64,000 bases of DNA from Beroe forskalii (lineage: Eukaryota; Ctenophora; Nuda; Beroida; Beroidae): the NCBI GenBank assembly GCA_011033025.1, contig WFMF01000028.1, forward strand, positions 1-64,000, written 5' to 3'. Positions 24,047-35,638 of this stretch are shown piece by piece (position 1 is the stretch's first letter; every line of letters starts with the position of its first letter). A program made the translations under genes and the position numbers. A model generated the notes under the pieces. The model had not been told where the DNA came from. It searched no databases and saw only the letters and a list, made by a program, of their open reading frames with translations.

Positions 24047-27000
24047 GTCAATTTATTAAAATTGTAAGTTTCTTCAGAGACTTCAACTATGAAATTGCTA
24101 TAGTCTGCACAGCAGGGGCGACAGAATAATGATGGATATTATTAGTTTTAGATGTTGCATATTTTACCACAATATCTTTATTAAAATAATAGTTTTAATA
24201 CAATTAGCGATCAGCTAATATAACTGATCAAACATATAAACATAATATGTTTTCATGTTTGATTATTGATATGTTGTATCAGGAAAGCATTGAGTTTTTT
24301 GTCGCACGTCCTTGTAAAAAAATTCACCATCGACCCTATTATAATGATATGGATGTGGTTGCGCCCAGAAGCGATGCCACTTTGGTAAATTGGCTACAGC
24401 CAATTTTTCGCTCAATTTACAAAGGGGGCGTAACTGTTTTGAAGATAGCTGTTCTGCAAAATTTCGCGCGCATGATGATTAAATTATGCGACTTTTTGAT
24501 AGCATAAATAAAACTGTTTGACTATTGTTTGATAATAACAAGAATTGCGCCTGATTTCTTTTCTTGTTTTCCGTTGTTCCCGTATGCAGGATTCAAATTT
24601 CCTATTTTGATTTAGCGATTTTGCCATGCACATTTCAATGATCGGTCCGGATACGTGGCAAATGGCGCGCGCAAAATGATACAACTTTGAAGATTCGTTT
24701 GTTGTGCGCCGAAGGACATAACGTGAACGGTTTATTTTGTTACGCGTTACAAGTCTCATTTTCGTCTGCTGATATGAAGGGAAACTTATTGTTATCCTGA
24801 CTCTTTGCATGAATTCAAGAGGTCAATAAACATGAAAAGTCAATTTACAGTACCAGAATGAAAAAAATGCACGGTATAATTACGGGGATAACTGTCTCAA
24901 AAGTTGACCATTCATCATGATTTAATGCACCCAACTTCAAATGGATTATTTAACTACGATTAGATCAAGATGCTCAATCTGAAAAAGACTAAATGTTTTA
25001 AGTATTCCGAAACTGTGAAAAAATATTTTGAATTATTATTTATCGTGAAAGATTGATGAAACGATCTAGCCGGTTTTAAATGAATCAATTTCAAGGTTAA
25101 TGACCTGGAGCATTGAAATATATTCTGTTAAAACTGCAGTGTACAGTTTCACTTGATGTCACTACACCAAAAACCCAAATACCCCCGGACTAACTGATAT
25201 TATAAAGGAGTTGTTGCATGATTTTTACTTCCATTTTGGAAAATTTTGCACATTTGTGGGAAATTTCTCCCCATTTGTAGAGATTCCTTCCCCCATTTGT
25301 AGAGATTTCTCCCCACCCGGGCACTTTTTCAGATCAACAGTACGGATAAAGGTAGTATACACAAATTCTCCACAATCCTCAAAAACACGATTCGCTAACC
25401 TTCTCATTTGCCTTTTGTAAAACAAAAAGCGATTGAAAGAGGGAAAAATTACGATTATACTTCGGAAGAATGGGATCATTTGAAAGTGAAACTATCGATG
25501 GAGTTGAGACTGAGATGTAAGAGCTGGTATGGTGGTACTTCTGGCCGGCATTAAGTGTCCTCAGTCTCTGTGACCTAGAAGACCCAACGGGACTTCTAGT
25601 AAAACTATTAATCTAGATCTATCAAAATATATCTTATTTGCTAAATATTCAGAGTTCCAATCTCCCAATACTTAAAATTTCATTTCATCCGTTTATAACA
25701 CGATGCTTGCAATCCAGTAATTCACTAACTATCCCGGGACAATTTAATTGGTTTTGACTCTTGGTGAATTTAGGGTGGCATTATTATAATATGTTGGAAC
25801 CCAATCCGGGTGAAATTTAAACGAAGCATTTAAACATTACTGGCAGAGTTTATTAGAAATTACCGCACTAACCAAGAGCTATGTGATGGGATATATGAAG
25901 GCATTATAGAACAAATTAATTATTATTTATATTGCCATTTATAAGTTTATAGCAGTATGGGTTTCTAGGACACTCCCATTCTTACATTCTTCAATAAATG
26001 CCACTTTTTGAAACACATTTTTCTCATTTCGTGGTATTTGTCACGCATTGCTCTGTTGTGAAGACCAGTTGAACACGAAGCCTTTTTCAGGCAATTTTGT
26101 AATCTGGACACGCATCTCCAGCTGTGTTTTGTATTCGGCTCAGTAGAACAGCAGAATGAGCATCTTGATGCAAAATGCTGATCTTTAGGGTAGCTATAAT
26201 CAGCGGAAACGGACACAGTTAAAGTTGGTTGATGCTTCATATTTGTCTGGAGATTCAGAACCAGACCTGTGCAGTTGCTACAGACTGAGGTCAAATTTCT
26301 ATATTAATATTTTAAAGATTTTCAAAAAATTAGGTCAGGCATTTACTAATTCATTTCGTGAATGAAGCATATGTCTGGAGACACAATATGTTGAATATCT
26401 AAGCTTGCACGTTATTTAACAACCCAGAAAATAAGTCTCGAATGCGTCATGCGCACACAGGTGGTCAGGTGGATGGACTAACGGCCGCTGAACTTGGCAT
26501 ACTATCTGCGTGTACTAACACCACTACACCTGTCCATTGACATGGATTTGTCAAAAAGGGTAGCTGCTGCAGGTCACAAGGAACAATAACCTGGGAGATG
26601 TCGGGACGGTAGTAACTAAACGCCGCATAACAAAAATAGGTGGTTCAACGTCGTCAACTCACTACATTGAGCTATGATAATGACGTCATCTTACCCGCCT
26701 TTTTCTCGCGCGCGGCGTATAAGTTAAATGGAATACCTAGTGTCTCACAATATAGTGTGTCTCGAGTGTGTTACTCGGGCACTTTCCTTCACGTCTGATA
26801 TAAATATCTTTTAAAGGACAAAATCACACTCTCAAGCCATCTCTGAGATCCTTCATATGTGTGCGCCTCTTGTTGTAATAACAGGTCTTTGTCTTGAAGT
26901 TGAGCGAAATTAGGCATGTCTATTCCCAGCAAAATTAATCGTTTAATTCCAATTTTCAGACGGCAGACGCTTCTGTCTTGGATAAAATTATCTCGTTCAG

Positions 27001-28035
27001 ATTATCGTCAAGTAAACTCTGGATTTAATTTTATTTTGGTTGGACAGGAACTAAGACAAACAGTTATTGACTCAGTATTTGCTTCAACACATCGCGCCAA
27101 TGCCTAATAGGCCATTATTTTACCATTTACCAACAGCTGATACGGATACCGCATTCGCCTTTCAACATGCGTTCAACTGACATTCTTAAGATTTTCATTT
27201 CGATATTATGCGATTATATAAACATCACGATTATATGTTCACCCATTGAATCTAAAACTACCAATGGCAATTTCAGGCTCCGACGGACTATTTAATATCG
27301 TAATGACACGCCTAAACGCCTTGCAGTAGTCGCTATAATCACAATATCGCACATTATGAAGCATGACTAAACCAGGCGGTCGTTCCATTCAACACCGGCA
27401 CATTATTATTATATGACCAGGTTTATATGCGAGTAATGTTTTGCTGCTTTCTGTCTTTCTCACGATCTCCTTTCTTCAGACGGTCAAAACTAGTTTTGTT
27501 GAATTCAAATTTACATGAATTCAATCTTTTTAATAGCTTTATTATTTTAATGCGAATGTTTTGGTTGTACAGCGCGTGATTAGCACAACTTAATGAGCCG
27601 TTTTATGGAATGAAGTCAGCCACTTTGTCACTGTCAGTTAGGTTTCACAACACTTTCATGAAACGAGCTGAAAAACACTGTTTTTTGAGCCATAAAAACA
27701 CTACGTCACGAGGCTCAGCATTTGATAAGATAAATCGCGTATCATGCAGGTTTCTCATTTCCCGAACCTACGTCGACACCGGCATGCAAGCCTGACGCCG
27801 GGTTCGTAAGTTCGGCGCGGCATCATAAAATATCATATTATACAGGGTGTTTCATAAATAGTTCGAATAATTCGAACTGTACTGGAAATTCTCAGAACGA
27901 CTGTTAAATCACTATCACGCACGTACAGTTAATGGCAGTCGTGCGGAACTGGAAATTACAAAAAGCGTTCTCAGAACTACGTAATATTTGAATTCATCAT
28001 TTCCGTGTAATATCCATCTAATATATTGTCATTTC
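24047..28035 (+). repeat. large tandem duplication, copy B
   Basis: Second copy of 18803-24046 without the 1.14-kb transposon and with many small deletions. The divergence is mostly short indels and substitutions. 24080-24250 and 28120-28260 share AATATCTTTATTAAAATA and TGATTATTGATATGTTGTAT, so a remnant of a third unit may follow copy B. Confidence 0.85.
26619..26725 (+). mobile_element. CRE-containing MITE, copy 3
   Basis: The equivalent of 21515-21622 in the second tandem copy. It predates the duplication, since both copies carry it at the same relative place. Confidence 0.65.
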
Positions 28036-28117
28036 CGTCACATCGCAAGACTTAAATCAGGACTATAGGATGCACCGTCTTGCTCATGCGGAGTTGGGGG
28101 AGGAACCATGATGGACC

Positions 28118-28164
28118 ATTTTAATAAAGATATTGCATATTTTATGCAATATCTTTATTAAAAT
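28118..28164. repeat. perfect 2 x 22-bp palindrome
   Basis: Left arm ATTTTAATAAAGATATTGCA+TA at 28118-28139 and right arm at 28143-28164 are exact reverse complements with a 3-base spacer. In the tandem copy at about 24150-24180 only a decayed version of the hairpin is seen. Confidence 0.85.
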
Positions 28165-28808
28165 AGCCATGATCAGATACTCTAACACAAGGTATCAATG
28201 ATCAAACATGGAAACATAATATGTTTTCATGCTTGATTATTGATATGTTGTATCAGAGTATTTGATGATATTGTCCAGCCTGCACGTGCACCCCATCTAG
28301 TCATTATAATGACTAGATGGTGGTTTTCGTTACCTACGCTAATATGAGGGACACGAACCATGCTTGGGTTGTTACATTTTACGAAGGGGGTGTTACTCTG
28401 CATTTTCACAGAGAGTTGCTCCTACAAAATTTCGTCAAATTTAAATACGCAACTTATAATAAATTTAGTTTGAGGGGTTACATAATTTCTAAATTCTGAT
28501 TTCATTCTAATTCCGTTTTTCATTTAAGATTCAAATTTTGCTATTTTTGTTATACGATTTTCCTAGGTATTTCTAATAAGTCTGATCTAAAATTTATTTC
28601 TCAAAATGATGCATTGAAAATGAAATTTGAAAACGTTTCATCCGAAGACATAATGTGAAAGATTTTGTAATAATTCATGAAGTCTCATTTTCGTCTGTGA
28701 TTGAAGGGAAATCATAATATCCTATAAATACGCGACATCTTCGGTTCGACGCGTGCAAAGTCAATTACCACTGCCGACAAGTAATAAATGCAGTAATTAA
28801 GAAGTTAT

Positions 28809-28992
28809 ATTTGTCTTGAAAGTTAATTTAGAATTTGTTTATAATTTAAACAGATTTTAAGTTAACTTTCAAGACAAATGATGATCGCTCGGAATACTGA
28901 AGTAGTTAGATAATTGAAATAATTGTTGAGGTTATATGTAAATATTTAACCTCCACGATTATTTAACTACTCAAGTATTCCGACCGATCATC
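28809..28992. repeat. two adjacent long hairpins
   Basis: Hairpin one: ATTTGTCTTGAAAGTTAA (28809-28826) against 28862-28879. Hairpin two: 28880-28992, with arms starting GATGATCG.TCGGAATACT and continuing through AAGTAGTTA with a few mismatches. They abut with no spacer. Confidence 0.75.
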
Positions 28993-31559
28993 AAACCAAT
29001 GTCTGCGAGCGGAATCTCGTGATATTTATAAACACCGCCGAACTATAAATGATTCTCACGACATTAATGTACCCTTCAATAATCAAAACCCCCGTTTTCC
29101 TGGCAGATTTCACAATATTCACCTACTGTGCTAATTAAAATAAATAAGACACGCATTTCCTACGACTCACTTGGTGGTGGCCTCCGCCGGCATATTATTT
29201 ATTGCTTGTCAGCTCTTTGATGCGTTGCTCGCTCCCCCGGCTTCCATACACTCTGTTATGTTGCTCCGTGTTTTTCTGAGTGAGATAAGAGTATTTATAG
29301 AGAGTGAGATGTACCATGTTTAACAGTGAGTGAGATTTACCGTGTAGAATGAGATAAGAGTATCAATGTGAATTTTTAAGGAAATTCTTCAGTGGTTAAT
29401 TGCAATATAAATAGATTTATACATTATGTAATAAAGTTTTTAAAGCCAGTGGTGTCACTCCGGGGTTTTCAATCAAAAATCAATCAAAGCATAATGATAA
29501 ATAAATTTTCTAGTGGTCATTTCAAACTTTCAAAGCATAATCATTATTGAATTAAAAGGCCAATAAGCCATGTCATTAAGATTTAGTATTCACCAACACC
29601 TTGCCAACTACAGCGAGGCAAATAATGACCAATAAGAGATTGCCACCTCCGGCACTTACAATCTGTGACGTTTAGACTTACTATTATTAAGAGGTCTAGC
29701 ATTGCCAACTCCAGCAAGCTGTTCGCTAAGCACAAACGTCCCGATCTCCATATATCATTTGAATTCATATTACAAGTACACTGGTTGATGTATCGTAAGC
29801 TAGCTGTGTGTGATCAGGGACTCCATCTAGTGTCAACGTGTGCTGCTACTTCTCCTAGAGTAAATCATAAGCTGGTGTATTATCATTATTACTCAGACAT
29901 CTGAAGCACCATTTGCAGGGTGAGTGACGTCATTATCAGGGTTTATAGTGGGGTGTTTAAGGCGTAGGAGCGTCTATTTGTGGCGTGATATGAACCTCCA
30001 TAAGTTTGTGTCATGTAACTCATATTAATTTGATTTGTCTGCTGGCAATCTACTCCAATCCCGAGAGTACTGATTATTGACTTATTGATCTGCTACATTT
30101 TGCTTGCACTATGACTTTTTATCAAGGCAAGCTCTTACAAATACAAAATTCTAGCATTTACTACTATGATGAGATGCAGCAAAATTATTTGTGTAATTAT
30201 CATACATATTCAAATGCAATCAAGATATTGGCGTTTTGATTCTTGGCAGTATTTTATCCCTATTTCTTTGCAAAAAGCAATGTAACATATTACTGCGTCA
30301 TTGGATTTTTATGATAGGCTGTATTTGAAAATCTCAAAACAAAATTCTAATAAAATCACTCAAGAATATCGCGATTGTAATATGTTGGAGCGAATTTCAG
30401 GATCAAACGCTTTGACTTGTTCTTGAAATTAAAACGATGCTTAATAGTTTAATCGCTTAGCTTCCGCGCTATTTTCAGAATCGTTTTGGAACTGTCTGCC
30501 CAGTTTAGCAGTTTTCATGACCACTTTAGCGGAGATGATCACAGGATCGCAAATCATGTCATGGAATTTACAATTTCAGTTGCTGCTCTTCCTTACTTCC
30601 TCCAACCTTTAAATCCATCATATTAGATCCTAGTAAATCAAGGTATATTTCGACGTGGTAATCCACCAAGTTTACGCAGCACCCGAGTTCAGTTAAATAG
30701 TTGAGCTAAATTGTTAATTATGCTATTATGATGGAGCATGACTGAGATATTCTAAGTGCCTTTCCCAAAATAGTATATATGAGGCAGACTACTATTGTGT
30801 GCCATTCAAATTCATTACATTGGGAGCATATTTTCCCATACAATTTCCTTTTCCAATTACTCAATTACTGGTATATTTTAGTCATTATCAGTTTTACTCG
30901 TTATCATTTGTCCTCTAATTATTATCCAGTTGAAGACGAACAATAATGACGCATTGATCGTTTCTGCTATAATAGTTTTAAATTTAGGTTGACTTTTGTT
31001 TACTTCGCCATTGAAGATGAGGTAATTGATTGAGAGCGGCGAGCTAATATCTAAACAATATCAGTTGAATAGGTAGGACTTAGGAGTATTGAGATAATTG
31101 AGGTAAGTATTTAGTGAAGACCAATGACTCGACATTCAATGTTCTCTTATTAAAAGTATGACCAAGAAAGTTTGTCTTGGTTACTAAGACCGTCGTAATT
31201 AAGCTTTCATGCTTTATGATACCTTATTTCTTACGATCATATCTTGCATGATTATCTCTTGTTTTGGATCTGAGATTTCAGAGTTTTTTCGAGGACCTAT
31301 CTTGCTGCATTTTCATCCTTCTTTCAGGGCTGCATAGATGTTAGTTATGTATCGTTTCCAAAATTCCAAACATTCATAACATCATTATTTATCAAAATGT
31401 TCACATTAAGAAGCCCGCAATTCACATGACCACATACTGATTAACATAAGCGTCTCATAACTCGGATATAGTAATGACCGTCTGAGTAGAGACTGAGTAG
31501 AGGTTCTGTTGAGTTATTCTTCTTAGACTGCTTTTAAAAAATGCTTTTATACAAACATC
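28993..31559. other. long AT-rich stretch, no gene seen
   Basis: No exon could be supported. A 5' non-coding exon of the downstream GPCR could lie here, because every unit of the following array looks like a splice acceptor, but I cannot identify its donor. Confidence 0.4.
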
Positions 31560-33640
31560 ACCCCCCCTCTCAGTCTTATATCTCACTGACTTCTAACTCC
31601 TCAGGCTATGAATTACTCCTCACCCCCTGAGGCGCCCCCCTCTCAGTCTACACTATCTCACTGACTTCTAACTCCTCAGGCTATGAATTACTCCTCACCC
31701 CCTGAGGCGCCCCCCCTCTCAGTCTACACTATCTCACTGAGTTCTAACTCCTCAGGCTATGAATTACTCCTCACCCCCTGAGGCGCCCCCCCCTCTCAGT
31801 CTACACTATCTCACTGACTTCTAACTCCTCAGGCTATGAATTACTCCTCACCCCTGAGGCGCCCCCCCTCTCAGTCTACACTATCTCACTGACTTCTAAC
31901 TCCTCAGGCTATGAATTACTCCTCACCCCTGAGGCGCCCCCCCTCTCAGTCTACACTATCTCACTGACTTCTAACTCCTCCCTCGAGACCCCCCTCTCAG
32001 TCTACACTATCTCACTGACTTCTAACCTCAGGCAATGAACTACTCCTCACCCCCATCACCCCCCTCTCAGTCTACACTATCTCACTGACTAACCCCTGAA
32101 TCACCCCCCTCAGACTACACTATCTCACTGACTTCTAACCTGAACTACTCCTCACCCCCTGAGGCGCCCCCACCACCCCCTCTCAGTCTACACTATCTCA
32201 CTGACTTCTAACTCCTCAGGCTATGAACTACTCCTCACCCCCTGAGGCGCCCCCATCTCCACCTCTCAGTCTACACTATCTCACTGACTTCTAACTCCTC
32301 AGGCTATGAACTACTCCTCACCCCCTGATGCCCCCCACCCCCCTCAGTCTACACTATCTCACTGACTTCTAACTCCTCAGGCTATGAACTACTCCTCACC
32401 CCCTGAGGCGCCCCCCTCTCAGTCTACACTATCTCACTGACTTCTAACTCCTCAGGCTATGAACTACTCCTCACCCCCTGAGGCGCCCCCTCTCAGTCTA
32501 CACTATCTCACTGACTTCTAACTCCTCAGGCTATGAACAACTCCTCACCCCCTGAGGCCCCCCTCACCCCTCTCAGTCTACACTATCTCACTGACTTCTA
32601 ACTCCTCAGGCAATGAACTACTCCTCACCCCCTGATGACCCCATCTCCCCCCCCTCAGACTACACTATCTCACTGACTTCTAACTCCTCAGGCTATGAAC
32701 TACTCCTCACCCCCTGAGGCGCCCCCCATCACCCCCCCTCAGTCTACACTATCTCACTGACTTCTAACTCCTCAGGCAATGAACTACTCCTCACCCCCTG
32801 AGGCCCCCATCCCCCTCTCAGTCTACACTATCTCACTGACTTCTAACTCCTCAGGCTATGAACTACTCCTCACCCCCTGAGGCGCCCCCCCCCTCAGTCT
32901 ACACTATCTCACTGACTTCTAACTCCTCAGGCTATGAACTACTCCTCACCCCCTGATGCCCCCCATCACCCCCTCTCAGTCTACACTATCTCACTGACTT
33001 CTAACTCCTCAGGCAATGAACTACTCCTCACCCCTGAGGCGCCCCCCACCCCCCCCTCAGTCTACGTTGCCCATCACCCTCTTAGTCTACACTATCTCAC
33101 TGACTTCTACCCCCTCAGGCAATGAACTACTCCTCACCCCCTGAGGCGCCCCCTCTCAGTCTACACTATCTCACTGACTTCTAACTCCTCAGGCTATGAA
33201 CTACTCCTCACCCCCAGATGCCCCCCTCCCCCCTCTCAGTCTACACTATCTCACTGACTTCTAACTCCTCAGGCTATGAACTACTCCTCACCCCCTGAGG
33301 CGCCCCCTCTCAGTCTACACTATCTCACTGACTTCTAACTCCTCAGGCTATGAACTACTCCTCACCCCCTGAGCGCCCCCCCCCCCCACCACCCCCTCAA
33401 TCCTACACTATCTCACTGACTTCTAACTCCTCAGGCTATGAACTACTCCTCACCCCCTGAGGCGCCCCCACCCCCTCTCAGTCTATACTATCTCACTGAC
33501 TTCTAACTCCTCAGGCAATGAACTACTCCTCACCCCCTGATGCCCCCATCACCCCCCTCTCAATCTACACTATCTCACTGACTTCTAACTCCTCAGGCTA
33601 TGAACTACTCCTCACCCCCTGAGGCGCCCCCCATCTCCAC
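31560..33640 (+). repeat. 27-unit array of GPCR splice acceptor + start codon
   Basis: Twenty-seven units of about 55-85 bp. The core is CACTATCTCACTGACTTCTA, then ACTCCTCAG, then GCTATGAACTACTCCTCACC and CCCTGAGGCGCCCC. The first part looks like branch point, polypyrimidine tract and AG; the rest is the start codon and first codons of the GPCR. The last unit is the gene's own 5' end at 33600. Units differ in the length of their C-run and in single bases (GGCTATG / GGCAATG). Confidence 0.9.
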
Positions 33641-34814
33641 CCCCCTCGACCAGATAACAACCGTCATCATCCTCCTCCTCATGATATGCGGCGTCCACTT
33701 CAACCTCCTGGTGCTCTACCTGTTCGGCAAGCGGCGTCACTACCGCCTGCCCTCCCGTCTCCAACTCTTCTGCCTGGCGGTGGACGACATGGGCACTGCC
33801 CTCCTGGTGGAGCCCCTGGTCGTGGCTATGTTCTACCGGGGTGACGCCTTCGAGCGGAGCGACCTGCTGTGTCGGGTGTTCTCCAACCTGCTCCACGTGT
33901 TTCCATGGGGCTCAATAATCAGTCTTATTGTGCTGAGCTTTACTCGTGTTGTCATAGTGATCTACCCCCTCGCTTACAAGGTGTGGGTAACCAGGCAACG
34001 CATCATGCACGTCATCCTCGCTAAATACGTCTTTATAACCGTCTTCCTGGTGGTCTCCAACCCGCTCTGGCATGTCTTCTTCATCCCGAACATCCAGTCC
34101 TGCTTCGTCAGCTACGATCAGATGATAGCAGGTGACAAGGTGGTGCCGCACATCAACGTCATCCCCTACATCGTTCTCCTGGGCAGTGTCATTATCGTGC
34201 TGCTCTCTGCCGTCGTCATGGGCCAGATATTCAGACAGAACTTCTGTGGCTCGGGAGCCCGGAGGGTCGGGGCCCAGAACAGGGCCCAGATGCCGTGCAT
34301 AGCACGGGAGCTCTTCATTCTGGTGGTTATCTTCATCCTGACGAACATCTCCATCCCGCTGCTGGCCCTCAAGAACTACCTGCCCTGGAACCTGTCCCCT
34401 GACAGCGAGGTGGTCTTTGCGCAGATCGCTAAGATACTCTTCTACACGGGACCGGTAGCTAACCCCGTGATATACGCCTTGCGGAGGGAGGACTACCGGA
34501 GCAACCTCCACGCTTCCATCAACCTGACCATCAAATCCAAGAAACTAGCGCGACACACCCTCATAGCAGAGGCAGGCCTGCATCTCGTGGTGTGCACCAA
34601 GGACCAATCCAAGGCCCGTCACCTGCCTCCGGGATTCATCAGGAAGTGTGGTAGTGTGGCGTCCTTGCCGCAGCCCTACAAGTTTCCAGTGAGGGATCAG
34701 AGGAAGATACTGACCAGGACCAGGTCAGCCTCCCTGGATATCACGTCCGGGTTCATGGCGTTGGTTAAGAAGGATAAGGGGGTGGTGTATAAGAATAATA
34801 CGGCTGCTCTGTGA
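33600..34814 (+). CDS. class A (rhodopsin-like) G protein-coupled receptor, 404 aa
   Basis: An intronless frame with seven hydrophobic segments. TM1 contains GVHFNLLVLYLF; TM2 LFCLAVDDMGTALL with the conserved Asp; TM3 follows Cys near CRVFSNLL and ends FTRVVIVIYPL, where DRY is replaced by FTR; TM6 is LFILVVIFILTNISIPLLAL; TM7 is ILFYTGPVANPVIYALR with NPVIY. An N-glycosylation site (NYS) is at residues 2-4, and the roughly 100-residue C-tail is Lys/Arg/Ser-rich. The receptor acts at the plasma membrane; the ligand is unknown and I see no clear subfamily. The CDS is clearly GC-richer than its surroundings. The start chosen is the last ATG of the upstream array; many near-identical ATGs precede it. 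FTR in place of DRY is unusual. Confidence 0.9.
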   Translation: MNYSSPPEAPPISTPLDQITTVIILLLMICGVHFNLLVLYLFGKRRHYRLPSRLQLFCLAVDDMGTALLVEPLVVAMFYRGDAFERSDLLCRVFSNLLHVFPWGSIISLIVLSFTRVVIVIYPLAYKVWVTRQRIMHVILAKYVFITVFLVVSNPLWHVFFIPNIQSCFVSYDQMIAGDKVVPHINVIPYIVLLGSVIIVLLSAVVMGQIFRQNFCGSGARRVGAQNRAQMPCIARELFILVVIFILTNISIPLLALKNYLPWNLSPDSEVVFAQIAKILFYTGPVANPVIYALRREDYRSNLHASINLTIKSKKLARHTLIAEAGLHLVVCTKDQSKARHLPPGFIRKCGSVASLPQPYKFPVRDQRKILTRTRSASLDITSGFMALVKKDKGVVYKNNTAAL

Positions 34815-34976
34815 CAATAACAACACGAGTGTAGGGTTCGAAGTTAAGACCTGGAATAAGGTCTTGGAGCAATTATTGAATTGACGTGAAATGTGAATTG
34901 ACAATGTTTGACGTAGTATTCTGTGGTCATCTGATCGAACCAGAATTGGAGCAATTCCACAAGCGATTTGATTCCA

Positions 34977-34982
34977 AATAAA
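34977..34982 (+). terminator. candidate polyadenylation signal
   Basis: AATAAA about 160 bases after the GPCR stop codon, the first canonical hexamer downstream of it. Confidence 0.5.
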
Positions 34983-35638
34983 TCCATTCTTGATCACTTT
35001 AGCTCCCTATTTGTAAGGCGTATCGAAAAAATGCCCAATTATAGCTAATATTTTCCGAAAATAGGACTGAAAGACAAAGGTCTGTAACCTGTTTGCCACT
35101 TTCGCCCGGTGCCACGAGTCTTACGGCAGTTAATTTAATGCAGGTCTTGCGCAGACCAAACCTGCACTAGACAGAAGAGCTGCATTGATCCGGCGTAAGG
35201 CCTGTATTAGAATTAAGAACTATGAAAATCATGAAAAATCGCTTGGATCAGTTGTTCGGCAATTTTACCCCACTTTTAACTCACCCTTGACCCTTCAATC
35301 GAAGTGCCAATAGTAGAAAGTTTCATTGGTTTGGCAATGATTGAAATTTATCTGCCGAGAGAATGATTGAATTTATAGATACATTTACATTTCAGTTTTA
35401 CCAATTGGCAATGTTATTGGAATATGTTTTATGAAACCAAATAACAGTATTTTGAATTAATGAATTCTGACTTAGGACTAAAAAAGGAAAAAAAAGTGGT
35501 GTAGATAAAGTGTCAGTTGCACAAAAAATGGGCAGCTTATATGATCAATAGAATTAGAAAAAAATGGAATTAGAGAAAAAGATTTTATTTGAATTTAATT
35601 CTAATTAATTCAATTAAATGAAGTCATATAGGACTCAC
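34983..35638. other. intergenic DNA, nothing recognised
   Basis: AT-rich sequence without exon signals. The gene entering from the minus strand continues somewhere below 35639, but I cannot find its next exon. Confidence 0.4.

Noticed and set aside
33612..34511. Antisense ORFs of 94 and 199 aa opposite the GPCR
   Set aside because: They are shadows of GC-rich coding sequence, without motifs, and their composition is the complement of the GPCR codons.
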